From: Neofusicoccum parvum
Taxonomy: Eukaryota > Ascomycota > Dothideomycetes > Botryosphaeriales > Botryosphaeriaceae
NCBI GenBank assembly: GCA_020912385.1
Contig: CP087209.1
Location: 1,736,001 to 1,800,000, forward strand
DNA length: 64,000 bases
Direction of reading: 5' to 3'
Below, in pieces: positions 12,096 to 23,897 of this stretch (its first letter is position 1; each line of letters starts with the position of its first letter). Position numbers and translations under genes: made by a program. A model generated the notes under the pieces. That model was given only the letters and a program-made list of their open reading frames with translations. It did not search any database and was not told the DNA's origin.

Positions 12096-15000
12096 ATGAG
12101 TCCCTCCGACTGCGAGGACACAGCGTCCGATGGCTTCGACCTGCTTGCCGCCTTTCTCGACCACGACAACCGTCCGACCTTTATTCTCGACGCTCACAAC
12201 GGGACCCAGGCCTCCGAACTCACCTACCAGAACAAGGCTTTGCGAGATTTCGTGGGCCGCCTGTCTTTGGCCGACTCAACCCAGGACATCGAGTCGCGCT
12301 TCGATGTTTGGGCTTCCAGGTGTGTACCCTCCGCTGAAAAGCAAGGAAGACCTACATCCAACTCTTTCTGCTTGTCTAGATTCGATGCATCCGCCGAGCG
12401 AGCCGATAGAACTGGTGTCGCCTCTCGCATAAGTTTTGGCGGCCGACAATGGACGAGCTTCTTGCTCCGCAACAAATGGAGGGTCGTGTATGCCATTGCC
12501 ATCGACGACGAATCTAGACATGCAACAAAGCGTGATCGTTCGTACGGCGGTGCGAATGCCTTAGAGCACCAGTCAGACACTGCCTTCCCCGGCATGTCGG
12601 CCGAAGAGCTAAGGGAGAAGGCTGGTCTGGACGAAGTTGACTCGCAATCCACTCGAGAAGACATAAAAGAACATGACGAGCCGGATTGTACTTCTGGTTC
12701 CCTCAGCCCGCCACTCTCACCATCACGTCGATGTCTGGATTGGCTCAAAGAACCTCCGGAGGAGCTCTCACCATACTCTCGTTTCTTCTTGAATCACGAC
12801 TGGGCGTCGACACCTCTTGGATCCATCGAAACATGGTCTGACCTTCTCAGGCAGACCTTAGTGACAATTCTGTCCAATCCAAATCCGCGACTACTGGTCT
12901 GGGGCCACAGCATGTGCTTGCTATACAATGAGGCATGCCTTGCTCTCATTGGTCAAAAGCATCCAGACGCCCTAGGACACGGACCCGCTCAGGTCTTCTC
13001 AGAACTATGGAAGCCTATCAAAAGCCTTGTGAAGCTCGCGATGCAACAGGGAAAAGCAACGCGTGTCCAGGATTTGCATTTAACGATCAATCGGAACAAG
13101 TCTTTGGGGCTGGAAGAGACGTATTGTAAGTAGCTCTCCTTCTCATGTCTCCCAGGCTCACTCCTTTATTAAAGTATCCTGCTCTCCTAACACTTCATAT
13201 CACAACTGAGTCCTTCAGCTACGAACGTGAGAAGATCATCGATGAACCAAGGTTAATCACTGTTGTAGGGAATTTCACTATATTACCAATAATCGATTCG
13301 GATGGCAACGCGATTGGCGCATTAGATGAATTTGTTGAATGCACCACTCAAGTTATCGGAGAAAGGCGCATTAGCACACTGATATGCCTCGGAGAAAAAG
13401 CAGGTTCGGCAAAGGGGATTCAAGAGCTTTGGGGTTTGATTTTGAGTGGTCTGGAGTCTAACTCGCAAGACGTCACTTACACCCTCCTCTACTCGGTTGA
13501 TGAAGATGGGCTAAGGGTTGGCCCTCAACCCGATGAGTACAATCCACCTAAGCTCAAGAGCTGCTTCCTAGAAGGAACCATTGGGATTGGAAAAGATCAT
13601 CCCGCTGCCATATCTTCTTTCCCACTCACTGAAGGCGGTGCCGGCTACTCAGTCCCATTTCGACGCGCATGGACATCAGCACAGCCCGCTATTCTTCGGG
13701 CTAAAGATGGAACACTTCCGGAACATCTATCAAATCTCGTGGTGGAAGGTCGCGGATTCGGCGAGCCAAGCACAACGGCGATAGCGTTACCCATCCCTCC
13801 TCTAAGCGGCACCAGCATTCGTGGCTTTTTGATCATGGGATTAAATCCTCGTCGGCCCTACGACGAGGACTATCAAATCTTCATCCGATTGCTGAACGAC
13901 CGTCTTGTAAAAGCAGTTGCCTCAATATTTTTACCGGAAGAGCAGCGAAGAAGTCGCGAAATCATTGAGGAAAACAATTCTCGCCACGACAAATTCTCCA
14001 GGGACCTTGAACGAAGAACACAAGAAGCCCAGTATGCCGAGGCAACGTTTACAGCGCTTGCTGAGAGCGCTCCAATCGGATGTGTGGTGTTCGAGGTCAA
14101 TGGCCGTAAGTTCTCCAGAGGCATTTTGCTGGTGTGGACTAATCAATGAGTTTGTCTTAATAGAACCACTATGGATGAATCAAGCTTATTGCGACTTGAG
14201 TGGCCTCAGACGCGAGGATTTTGGGTCTGAATCCCAAACACGGTCAAGCACTGTCATACCTGAAGATCGCTCGTATGTCGAGGAACAGTGGCAGAAGCTC
14301 GGTCAAGGCCAAAGTATCCAGCCATTCGAGTTTCGAGTCAAGCGGCCGTGGCAATCGCCGAATCCACACGATGAGAGTGATCAAATGGGCTGCTCTTGGT
14401 TACTTGCCAATGCTTTCCTAACATACAACGACGCGAACGAGCCTCAGCGTATCTTAGGATGGCTCACGGACATTTCTCACCAAAAGTGGAACCAACAGTT
14501 ACAAGCCCAAAGACTCGAAGACGCTTTGGAGACGAAAAGACAGAGTGAGAACTTTATTGACATGGTTAGTTCTGTCCTTGCTTTCAAACAAAAGCGTGCA
14601 AGCCACAAGTCAGATCCGTACTATCACCATCAGGACTTCGGAACCATCCAAAAACATGCTGCTGACCATTTCCTTCCTTACAGACGTCGCATGAGATGCG
14701 AAATCCTCTCTCTGCGATCCTACAGTCAGCAGATGGTATCCTAAATGCCCTTGGATTCAAACCCGGTAATTGGCAGCTCGTGTTCAGAACGATGGGTGCT
14801 ATACTAACAGCAAGAAGGCAATAAACACTCTTCAAAACCTCGTGCGCTCATAGTCTTAGACGCTGAAGCACAAGCAACCATCGTTGACAGCGCTCAAACC
14901 GTTGTATTGTGTGCGCAGCACCAAAAACGAATTGTTGATGATATTGTACGCATGTCTCGTCTCGTCTTTACTGCATATGCTGACAGAACTATTAGTTGGT

Positions 15001-16791
15001 TAGTGTCTCATGCATCTCTGTCGCATCATACCCATGGAAGAAATCCGAACATCTATGCAATTGAGTAACTTCGGAATCCTCCTTTAGCCATACAAAGGAA
15101 ACGAATTGGAATTGTTGCTGATGCGTACCCAAGACCCTTTCGAAACTCGATTCAAGCCTCCTCATAATCTCTCCTGAAATTATTCAACCAGTCGCTCTCG
15201 TTGAAAGAGCTGTCAAGATGTATGAGGCTGAACTCAACAGCGCGAACATCAAGCTGCACTTTTCGGTACACCAATCTCACGACGACATGTCTATTGACAC
15301 ACTTCACCTCGACCCATCACGTCTCCTGCAAGTACTCATCAATTTTTTGACCAATGCCATCAAATTCACGCGAGATCGAGATAAACGAGTCATCTCGATT
15401 TTCCTATCGACATCATACAAGAAGCCCTCCACTGGCCATGACAATCTTGCCTACATTCCTCGCCGTCCTTCACGACCGGAACATGTCTTTTCAGATGAAT
15501 GGGGCTCAGGTGAAGATATCTATTTGCAGCTTACGGTTGAAGACACAGGCAAGGGACTGAGCGAAGCCGAGATGAAACTTCTCTTCCACCGTTTCTCACA
15601 AGCGTCCCCCAAAACATACGGCGAATACGGTGGCTCCGGCCTTGGACTCTTCATATCCCGGGAACTTACGGAACTGCAGGGAGGCCAGATTGGTGTCGCT
15701 TCACAGGCTGGCAAGGGCAGCACTTTCACATTCTACATCAAGGCTCGAAGATGCACATCTGAAAGTTCTGACAATGCGCTACCTTCGCCTACCGACGCCT
15801 TGCGTACCCGTCCCCTCCGCCGATTAAGTTCCCAAAAGCAGCAACAGCTAGACCCCAGTAATTGTGGAGACTTCATGCCGCTCACTGTCCCTTCAGATCC
15901 GGCTTGGCACTATAGCCGTGTGGACATGGAAAACATAGCACCTGCTCAGATAACGGAGGCCGACTCGAAGGATCGATATTCTGACTTGAAAGTTCTCATA
16001 GTAGAGGTAGGTACTCAAATATACGACAGCTTTTCTTTCCCTCCGCTCCCTACATTATGAAGACCTCATGCACTCATGTCATATTTCCGCTCCAGGACAA
16101 CCTCATCAACCAGAAAGTACTTTCGCAACAACTCCGCCGCGCTGGTTGCACAACCTACGTCGCCGACCACGGCCTCAAAGCCCTCTCCATCCTTGGCCGT
16201 AGCACTTTCTCCAGCATCGCCTCCATATCAAACAGCGACAGCATCGACATGCCACGAGCCCCGTCAGCAGCGGCCAGCAGTACCCATCCCCCATCCAGCG
16301 AATGCCCTCTACCATCCGTGACCTCATCAGCCTCCTCGGCCAACTCCGGCTCGTCAACCTCGACACCTTCAACCTTCGCCACAAAGCCCTCTTCCTCCGA
16401 CCAGCCCGCCCTTCTCGACATCTCGGTATGCCTCATGGACCTCGAAATGCCGGTCATGGACGGCCTCGCGTGCGTCAAGCGCATACGCGCTATGGAGGCC
16501 GAAGGATTGTTCCACCGGCACGTTCCCGTCATTGCCGTCACGGCCAACGCCCGCTCCGAGCAGATCGCCATAGCTATGCAGGCCGGCATGGATATGGTCG
16601 TCACCAAACCCTTCCGCATCCCAGAGTTACTGCCGCAGATGGACGCACTGAAGCGAAGGATGGAGGCGAGGGGAGGGCTGCCGCGTGAGAGTGAGGATGG
16701 AGATGATGGTGGGATGGAGGAAGGGGCGGGGACTGCGAGGAAGCGAGGAGGTACACGTGAGAATGGAATGAGGGTCGAGGCGGAGGTGTGA
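12096..16791 (+). CDS. Hybrid histidine kinase with C-terminal receiver
   Basis: Predicted sensor kinase of a multistep phosphorelay, about 1365 aa, acting through a histidine phosphotransfer protein. Exons: 12096-13120, 13219-14105, 14164-14564, 14684-14765, 14815-14945, 14996-14998, 15134-16006, 16096-16791. A PAS-like sensor starts near residue 222 (HDWASTPLGSIETW, LLYNEACLALIG), with a second PAS near 710-760. The HisKA box is TSHEMRNPL, phospho-acceptor near His774. The ATPase domain shows the N box (NFLTNAIKFT), G1 (EDTGKGLS) and G2 (YGGSGLGLF). The receiver starts at VEDNLINQK, with the acceptor Asp (near 1249) in MDLEMPVMDG and the conserved Lys in TKPF. A Ser/Pro-rich insertion sits before the acceptor. 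A 60-nt in-frame intron at 12320-12379 is plausible and would shorten the protein by 20 residues. I see no transmembrane segment. Confidence 0.88.
14996..14998 (+). other. Candidate 3-nt microexon (TTG, Leu)
   Basis: Upstream exon ends in codons for VDDI with donor GTACGC. The next clear exon begins TLSKLDSS after acceptor CCCAAG at 15133. Fungal hybrid kinases normally read DDIL-TLSKLDS here. The only Leu codon with both sites is this TTG, preceded by branch-like TGCTGAC and acceptor TATTAG and followed by donor GTTAGT. Skipping it keeps the frame but deletes the Leu. Confidence 0.55.
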
Positions 16792-17520
16792 TGAATGGGG
16801 GAAAGGAGATGTGGGGAAAGATTCGAGAGGCATGGTTTGCAGGGGCGTGATGAATGATGGGGAGGTTGAGAATAGGCGCCCTGCTAATCTGGGTGATGAC
16901 CACATGATGCTGTCGTTGCTGTTAATTGGTGCCAAGCAACAGAGGGCCGAGGGGGTTGAAAGTTATGAGAGCTGGACGAAACAGGGAATGTGGAAGAAAC
17001 AATAGCCCAGTTGTTGCAGTTCAATTGTTTTGTAATGAGTAGGCGAGTACACAACGGGTCATCGTGACCTCAGAAATCGAAGCCTTGCTCTCATTTTCGC
17101 ATCAAGGTTCACAGGGGACACACATGGCGATGACTATTTGTCAGTCTATTGACTCCTTGCCCTTCGGTGTAAAAATATGCTAATGCAAGTGCAAGGAGAG
17201 TGTGGCAATAGCAGAACCCGAAATAGAGAAAACAACAAAGATGCAGCCGACCTAGGATATCGTGATAAAGGAAAGACCCAATTGACGCAGAACTCCAGCA
17301 CAGTGCAAAGGGAAATCAATCAATCCACATGTTGTCTCGTCAACTCGTCTTTCCGGAAAAGTTCTTTTTCGTCTCTTTCTCGATGGCCCTCTTGCGCTCT
17401 GAATGCACACCAGAACACCTCCGGTCGGTGTTGAATATGATAAAATGACCGGGATACTTCCCCTACAATTTTCAATCTGAGGGACATCTGGTTTGCTGAA
17501 TGTTTACCGAATCGAAAGTC
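16792..17520. other. Convergent intergenic region
   Basis: About 0.7 kb between the stops of the histidine kinase and the IFRD-family gene. It is AT-richer than its flanks and should contain both 3' ends. No gene seen. Confidence 0.6.
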
Positions 17521-19121
17521 TCAATACGCCTTGCGTGAGATCATAATGCTAAAACTTGTGATCAGTGTTGGTGAGAAGGGACGAGGATGTGCACGACTTA
17601 CGGCAAACTGTCAAACACCACTTCATTGTTCTCGTAATGCGTGACGAAGCCGCCCTGGAGGGCTCTTCTCAAAGCGTTCAGCCGGAAAAGCTTCCACCAC
17701 TTGTCGATGCGCATCTCGCCGGTCTGGCTTATCTTGACTGTCATTCTACTTCCGTAGCTGCGTCCCGTCTCCTCGTTCAATGCCGTGCTGTAACGCGGGC
17801 CACGAGTGGGGTGCTCAACACTGTTTAGAATATCGGTGAAGTTGGAGCGCATGCGACCACGATCTTTCTTGGCGATGCGACCAACTTCCGCCGAATTTGT
17901 TGTCGCAAGCGCGGAGAGCTTGTGCTTGAGCTGGTCTACTCGTCGGTACACGGTGTAGCGCTTGACCATCTTGGTAGTGCCGGGGACAGCGTCCGGGTCG
18001 TCAACTTCTTCGTCGGACGACGGCTCTTCGTCTTCTTCTAACTCTGTGCATGACTTTTCAAAAAGCAAGGCGATGTTCTCACCGGCAGCTATTTGAACTC
18101 TGAGGTCCGCCGAGTCCAGTTGCTCCACAAAAGCATCCATGGCAACCTCGGTAGCATCTTCGAGGTCATCAATCTGGGTGGCGAGGAACCCCCATTCTTC
18201 AAGAGCAGCTGTCACCGCCGTGGCTTCATCTCCGGCATCGATTGAGTGGCCGTCTGACTCGACAATTTCCACGTAGTAGTCCATCACGTCTTGAGTCTCC
18301 TCAAGCGATGCGCCCCCGTAGAAGGTGGAGGTACCGAGTGTGTGGATGGCCGCAACTTTGGAGATGAGGGATTCGGAATCGTTGATGATGCGCTTGACGG
18401 GGCCGACGATGGCATCGTAAATCGAGTCTGAGGGCGAGGTTATAACAGTCATCTCGATGGCTGCGCAACATGGTTAGCCTTGTGAGAGGTCGCAAAGGGG
18501 GCTCGAATATACCTTTCAGCGCCATGACCGTCTCCCGCTCGCTGATCTCGGATTTGACGCTCTTGACTATAGCTGGGACAAGCTCGCCGATCTTGTGCTC
18601 GACCTCCTCGGCGGCGTAGTGTGCCTTCAGCAAGTACGAGTACGCGGCGAGGGCATCTGCGCGACCTTCGTTGCTGCTGCGCTTGCGGTCGATGATCTCA
18701 GCCATGCGGTCGCCCAGCTGGGCTTTCCAGACATCCGGAGGCGCATCGATATCTTCGGAGGCTAGGATGTCGTCGATGGAGTTGGTGCTGTTGGAGGCGC
18801 CGTCAGCACCCTGCTTCGTCGCACAGCTTTCGCGCCACCCAGGGACCCCGGCAGACAAGCAAGCGGGAGCGAAAGCACACAGAAAAAAAAATTGTGGGGT
18901 TGGGTGTGGACTCGCCTCCAAGTGGTGCCGTCGCTGAGATTTCCCTCCTCGTCGTCGGAGGCGTTCCTGCTGACTGCCCGGCTGGCGTTCCTGGAGACGG
19001 TGCGCGAGTTGGCGGCGGAGCTGGCCTTGGAACTGGCGCCCGAGGCGATGCGCGAGCGGGCTTTGCGCGACACGGTTTTGCGGCTCTCGAGAACCTGGCG
19101 GCGAAGATCGAGGTCCGGCAT
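17521..19121 (-). CDS. Interferon-related developmental regulator (IFRD) family protein
   Basis: Conserved eukaryotic family of armadillo-like helical proteins linked to transcriptional and translational control; the role in this fungus is unknown. Exons (minus): 19121-18916, 18787-18513, 18460-17602, 17548-17521, giving about 455 aa. The N-terminus is Arg/Ser/Ala-rich (repeated SRNAS). The IFRD repeat region includes KRSSNEGRADALAAYSYLL, AIHTLGTSTFYGGAS and LEEWGFLATQIDD. An acidic linker follows, then an IFRD C-terminal part (RTYxxT-like AALNEE region, MRIDKWWKLFRLNALRRAL). Intron 1 has a GC donor and branch GCTGAC. The last intron begins CC-GTAAGT; without that splice translation stops at 17598 (447 aa), and both versions are in frame. 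The family call rests on pattern recognition. Confidence 0.85.
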
Positions 19122-20072
19122 GGCTGTATGTGCGTCGCGTGTGTCGCGGGCTTGTGGCGATAGTCGTGAGGAGGGCGTTCGGCGCGGGAGTGGTGCCTGA
19201 AGGATACGAGGAGAGGGTCTGTCGCAGAGGCGAGCGGGCTTGGGTGTGGCTACTATTGTAATGACGTCGGGGGCAGATAAAGTTTTGTCAGGAGTCGGTG
19301 CTGGTGGGACTCGTGGAAGTGGACGGCTGCGCGGTGGGCCATAAGGAAGAGTGGATCGGGCAGAGATAGTGGCAGTCGGGCGTCTGGAGAGCGCGGTTTG
19401 AGGGCAGAGCGGCGAGGTGAAGCGCGGTTGTTCGAGCTGCAGCTGACCGCGCCAGGTGCTCGAGACTCCTGCGCTTATTCGTGCGCCTAGCGATTGGACG
19501 CACTCGCCGCCCGCCCATTTTTGCCTATGACTCCGCACTGCTCCCTCCGACTCCGTCCGGCTCCAGGCCCAGAGGCGAGCTGTCCCGGACGCGCCCCCGC
19601 GCCGTCCCCAGTCGCATCCGCCGTCTCCGTGGTGTTCGGTATGGATGAGGTCATACTCACGTGATGGCGCGCGAGCCTGGAGCAGCCGGCGGCCCAAGTT
19701 CGCTGCCGCTCCGCTGCCGCTCCACTGCCAAACTGCCACCACCACGTCGCAACGCCGCTGTCCATCTACACGCACTCCTCCCACAGAACACGTCCGCGGC
19801 ACCGCTCACGCACAGGCAACGATTGCAATGCACGAGTCTCGATGATACTATTGCATTGATGGGCAGCTGAAGGTGTGGCAAAGCAGATTCAGGCACGTCT
19901 GCATCCGCATGCCCACCGCGCCTTCCTTCCTGTGCAGGCGCCGTGCGTTACGCGCCTTGCTTTACGCGCCTTGCTGGCTAGAGCACGTCCTCTCGCACTG
20001 CTGCTTCCGCTCCGACCCGGTAGGACTTCGCCAAGTTTCGTCACTTCTCAATCTTGCCCCTGCTTGATCCAG
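19122..20072. other. Intergenic region upstream of the IFRD gene
   Basis: About 950 bases of GC-rich DNA holding the IFRD gene promoter (minus) and the 3' flank of the next minus-strand gene. There are short direct repeats of a GCTGCCGCTCC-like unit near 19700-19725. No coding evidence. Confidence 0.5.
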
Positions 20073-20614
20073 TCAGACCGTGTGTCTACTCCCGCGCTTC
20101 CTCTTCACGTTTTGCTCGAGAAGCATGGCCGCATCTCTGCGCGCCGTTGCGTCCTCCAGGCTTCCGTACTTGACCGGCATGTCTTCCATGGCCTGCTTCC
20201 CATATAGTGGGAATGGATCCTCGCCTGGGCCGATCGTGACGTACCTCCGGAATGGTGTCTCAACCGATGTCCGAGGCCGTTTAGGGATTTTGAGGCTTTC
20301 AGGTCCCGCCTCATCTTGCTGCTGCCCTTCCTGCGTACTGAATGCAAGCCCGCTGTCCCTTTTACGGGTCTGCTCTTGGATGCGCCCCATCTCTTGGTAG
20401 GCCATCATCTCCCCTTCCGCACTTACGACGTTTTCAGCGTAATGCGTATCGGACTGCACCTTGCTCGTCAGTGAGGGAGTCTCGCTTTGGCTTGGAGCCG
20501 ACATACCTCGGATTGCGAGGCCTCCAGCGTTCGCAGGTTTTCTTGCGAGAGTCTCATTGCTTCGCGGTCCGACTTGGTGGCCCTCGACCTGCCGTGGCCA
20601 TCGGGCATCATCAT
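20073..20614 (-). CDS. Small hypothetical protein, two exons
   Basis: Not recognised. The model joins 20614-20507 and 20459-20073, giving 164 aa. The intron starts GTATGT, has branch CACTGAC and ends CAAG, and the frame is kept across it. The N-terminal part is charged and helical-looking (SDREAMRLSQENLRTLEASQSE). The C-terminal part has a proline/basic patch (KIPKRPRT) and ends in a basic tail (NVKRKRGSRHTV), which could be a nuclear localisation signal. A second possible intron begins at a GTAAGT inside AENVVSAE. The start ATG is the first of three consecutive ATGs. Splice signals and amino-acid content favour a real gene, but no family supports it. Confidence 0.45.
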
Positions 20615-22644
20615 GCAGTAATAGGCAAGGCAGAGGCTTGGTAAGGTGCCTCCAAGCGAATTGCGAGGAACTCTCTACTCGGAAGTGGGTGGTATCTGCA
20701 CAGATCCATCAGCTCACGTGCTTGTCTTGAAAGACTTCATACTTACAGGTTGGTCTGTTGCCACTCACTGTATTTAGGCTTTCCGGCCTGAACTGGTGGA
20801 TTTAGTGAAGTACTCGGTCAACAAGGATGTTCTCAAGGCAAATATTCGTCGTGTTTAGTAACTTCAAAGAGCTAACCGTCAGTATACCCGCCCTATCCCC
20901 TGTGTGTCCAGAGCCTTTATACAACTTACCTACCACCAGGCAAGAGGCAACTATCAGTCCCGGACAGAGTCAGTGCTCTTGGAGTTGCAAGGGATCTTTC
21001 CCCTCCCTCTTGGCGTAGTCGTGTCAGGCCAGTGGTCGGATTGGTAGCAAAAATGCGGACAGTCTCCGGCGAGGATGTTTCGACTTGACCTGCATGCAGC
21101 AAGCACTCGCGGGGGTGAGAAGCGCTCAGTCAGGCAAAGCGTAACCAAACGGCTGTCAATCGGGGCGTTCGACATCAAGCTGCGGGCCGGGGGTCGTCTT
21201 TGTGCAGGCCGACAGATTTGGCAGCTTCCCATGGTTGATAAAATGAAAGAAGGCCAGGGGAGAAGCCGGCTTGGTATGTATAGCGTTCGAGTGGACTCCT
21301 ACTCCACCACAACCTCACACCCAAAATATCTCCAACGAGCCTCATCGCCCGAGCACCAGCGCCATGGACAATCGCCCCCAATAGCACGGGCCTGGCGGAC
21401 GGGCGCCTGTGCTCAAGCATCACCGTTTCAGGGAGGCAGGGTGCGGGAGACGGAGTCTACGGGCAGCCACTGCGGCTGGCGGTGGTAGGAGCGCAGCAAC
21501 CATTCGGCTGTGCCGCAAGCCGCTAAATGCTTACCCACGTGGGAACCGACAGCCGTTGGAAGCCGTTCCCGCATCCAGAGAGATTTGCCCCGGACACGCC
21601 GTCTCCGATGCCCTAAATCCCCTCATGTGCACCACCACCTCTCCGGAATCACCGTGCTCACGCAGCCCAAGCACCCGCTTCGGTATCGACTCCGCTTCTC
21701 CGGTGCGACGGTTCGAGAGCATGCACAGAAGTCGCCGGACACAAGGCCTGACCACCGACGTCACGGCGTGCGCGTCTCGGTGGGCCGGGGTCGCGGGAGA
21801 AATCTAGGACCGCCGCAGCGGGACAAGGCTGAAGGAACGGAGGAACAGATCGCGCAGCTCTGTCTACCACATTCCTGCGCCAGATCGGTCAGCTTGGCTG
21901 CGCAATCGAGGCGGTACCTTAATTCTGGCGTCGAATGATCTTTTCCTGGAAGCGCTGCGGCGGCTGACCTCAGACGCTAGAAACTCCTTCAAGGCGGTGC
22001 GCAGCAATTTTTGGAATGCTGGCAGGCGGCCACGCAGCTGTTTCACGCACCTGTAGGACTTGACGGACAGGCGCTTGCCCCAGCGTCAGCAGTATCATGA
22101 GCATGAAACACAAATCTCTTTGTCCAGAATGCAGGAGGCGTCGGCAGGCGCAACACGGGCAGGACCCGTTCGCCAAGAGCAGGCACAAGCTTCCCATCAA
22201 TCTCGTCACCGATCGGAGCCGGGCCCTGCGACAAGGACGGGTGTATTTTTGGAGCAAGCGGTGGGTACGTCTCGCTTTCGCTTCGGGGGCCAAAATCGCG
22301 GCTGCCCACCTGCCGCTTGCGGCCTGCAGGGGCCCTCCAACACAGCAACGGATCGTCCTGCACCCAGCACCCCCGCAAGCCTCGCGAAATGACGACGCGG
22401 ACGAGTCAGGGCCCGACGCGCTGTGATACGCATGGGTGTTCCGCATGGAGCAGAGCGCGGATTGGAGCACCCGCGGGCTTGCGCGACGGCTCGCCCTGGC
22501 CGAAGCACAGGCTCTCCGCCAAACGTTTTCCATGGCTATAGCTGTCTCCCTATCGGCTCCGCGCCCACAAGGCCTGCGGTCGCTGCAGGGCTGGACCGCA
22601 GGATGGTCCCATTTTCTGCAGGCTGCACGCAGCGCGGCGCCTGG

Positions 22645-22707
22645 CGCGGGACGCGGGACGCGGGACGCGGGACGCAGGACGCAGGACGCAGACGCAAGAC
22701 GCAGGAC
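22645..22707. repeat. Degenerate heptamer tandem repeat (GGGACGC)n
   Basis: About eight to nine head-to-tail units, perfect GGGACGC at the left, decaying to AGGACGC and AAGACGC at the right. Minisatellite-like, in non-coding GC-rich DNA. Confidence 0.9.
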
Positions 22708-23744
22708 TAAAACTCCCGTCCTACCCCATTGCCCGGAACAAGGCACCGCATCTGCCGCTGTCCCTGCACCAACGGCCGCCGCGCTCAGCCATACTGCACT
22801 CCCATCACAGCGCCCGCGAGATCCTCCACCTATGGCGGACCCAGCGGGCCTCAATGATGTCGGCCGGCGCCAACCCGCCCAAGCGGGCGCTGGGACTGCA
22901 ACTGACGTCGTTTGCTCTGCCTTATCCGCCGCACTGGCGCGCGGGACTAGCGTGGATCCGCGGCGCTGGGTCTGGGGAAGCCGAGCAGCGAAGGCAAGCG
23001 ACGCTGTTCATCCGCCGGCGGCTATTTGCCTCGTATCGATCCAATCGCTCGCCGTCGTTCCACTTCTTTTTCTTTTTTGCGCTCGATCCTGCGGGCACTA
23101 GCACTCTGGCGAGCGGCGAAGCGACAACCACGGCCCACGGCCAACAGCGCCCGGCCATCGCCAGCCCAGCTCGTCCCCACCACGCCTGGCACCGCCGTGT
23201 CCAGACCTCGCGTCCCCCGTCTCGTGCTCTTGTGACTCCCGACAAATTTCCGTCGCACGCAAGCGGTGCTCCACTTGTGGCCGGCCGGCCCTGCAGTCGA
23301 AGCCCAAGCAATACCCAGAACCCTGGTGTTTCACACCACTTTTGTTTGCTTTTTCTCAATTCAACCCATGCTTTTGTGGAACACATTCCAATCATTTTGC
23401 CGACACATGCGGCTCTCGTCCCTTCGAATTACCTCCTTTTTCGCCTGATCGACCCTCACTCGCGTGTGCGACATGCCTTGCTGCAAGGTACCCAGGCCCG
23501 CGGCTGCGGGCCATGCCATCTTCGGATTATGCGGACGATGTGAGATCATGCTTTGACTTCTTTGTTTTTCTTGTCAGGGAGCTGTTGGGCAGGACAGTGG
23601 CATGATCTGGTGAGGCATCAAGTCGAAGCTGCTCATCACCACGGGGATGCAGGTGATCGAGTATCACCGCTAACCCCCCATTTGGACTACCGGTGAAGCT
23701 CTCTTGCCCGTCACTTACGCTGATCTTCTTTTCGGCCTCTGTCA

Positions 23745-23897
23745 ATGCCCTATCATCTACCGCCGCCGAGCAATTTTGGTAAAGAAGGCGACCATACCAT
23801 TAACAAGCCATCTCAATTCGGAAAGGACTTATCAAGCCCTTACACCGATCACAGCAGCGAATGCGACCAGTCGCATGAACTCCTCAAGGACACTTAG
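23745..23897 (+). CDS. Possible 50-aa small ORF
   Basis: An ATG-initiated frame encodes 50 residues beginning MPYHLPPPSNFGKEGDH and ending in an acidic/polar tail (SHELLKDT). Its composition is more protein-like than the surrounding frames, but it could be an exon of a larger unresolved gene, and a minus-strand frame with a GTAAGT donor overlaps it. No family recognised; low confidence. Confidence 0.2.
   Translation: MPYHLPPPSNFGKEGDHTINKPSQFGKDLSSPYTDHSSECDQSHELLKDT

Noticed and set aside
22854..23543. 229-codon plus-strand frame with Phe run
   Set aside because: Low-complexity content (a run of Phe from T-rich DNA), overlapping frames on both strands, no domain.
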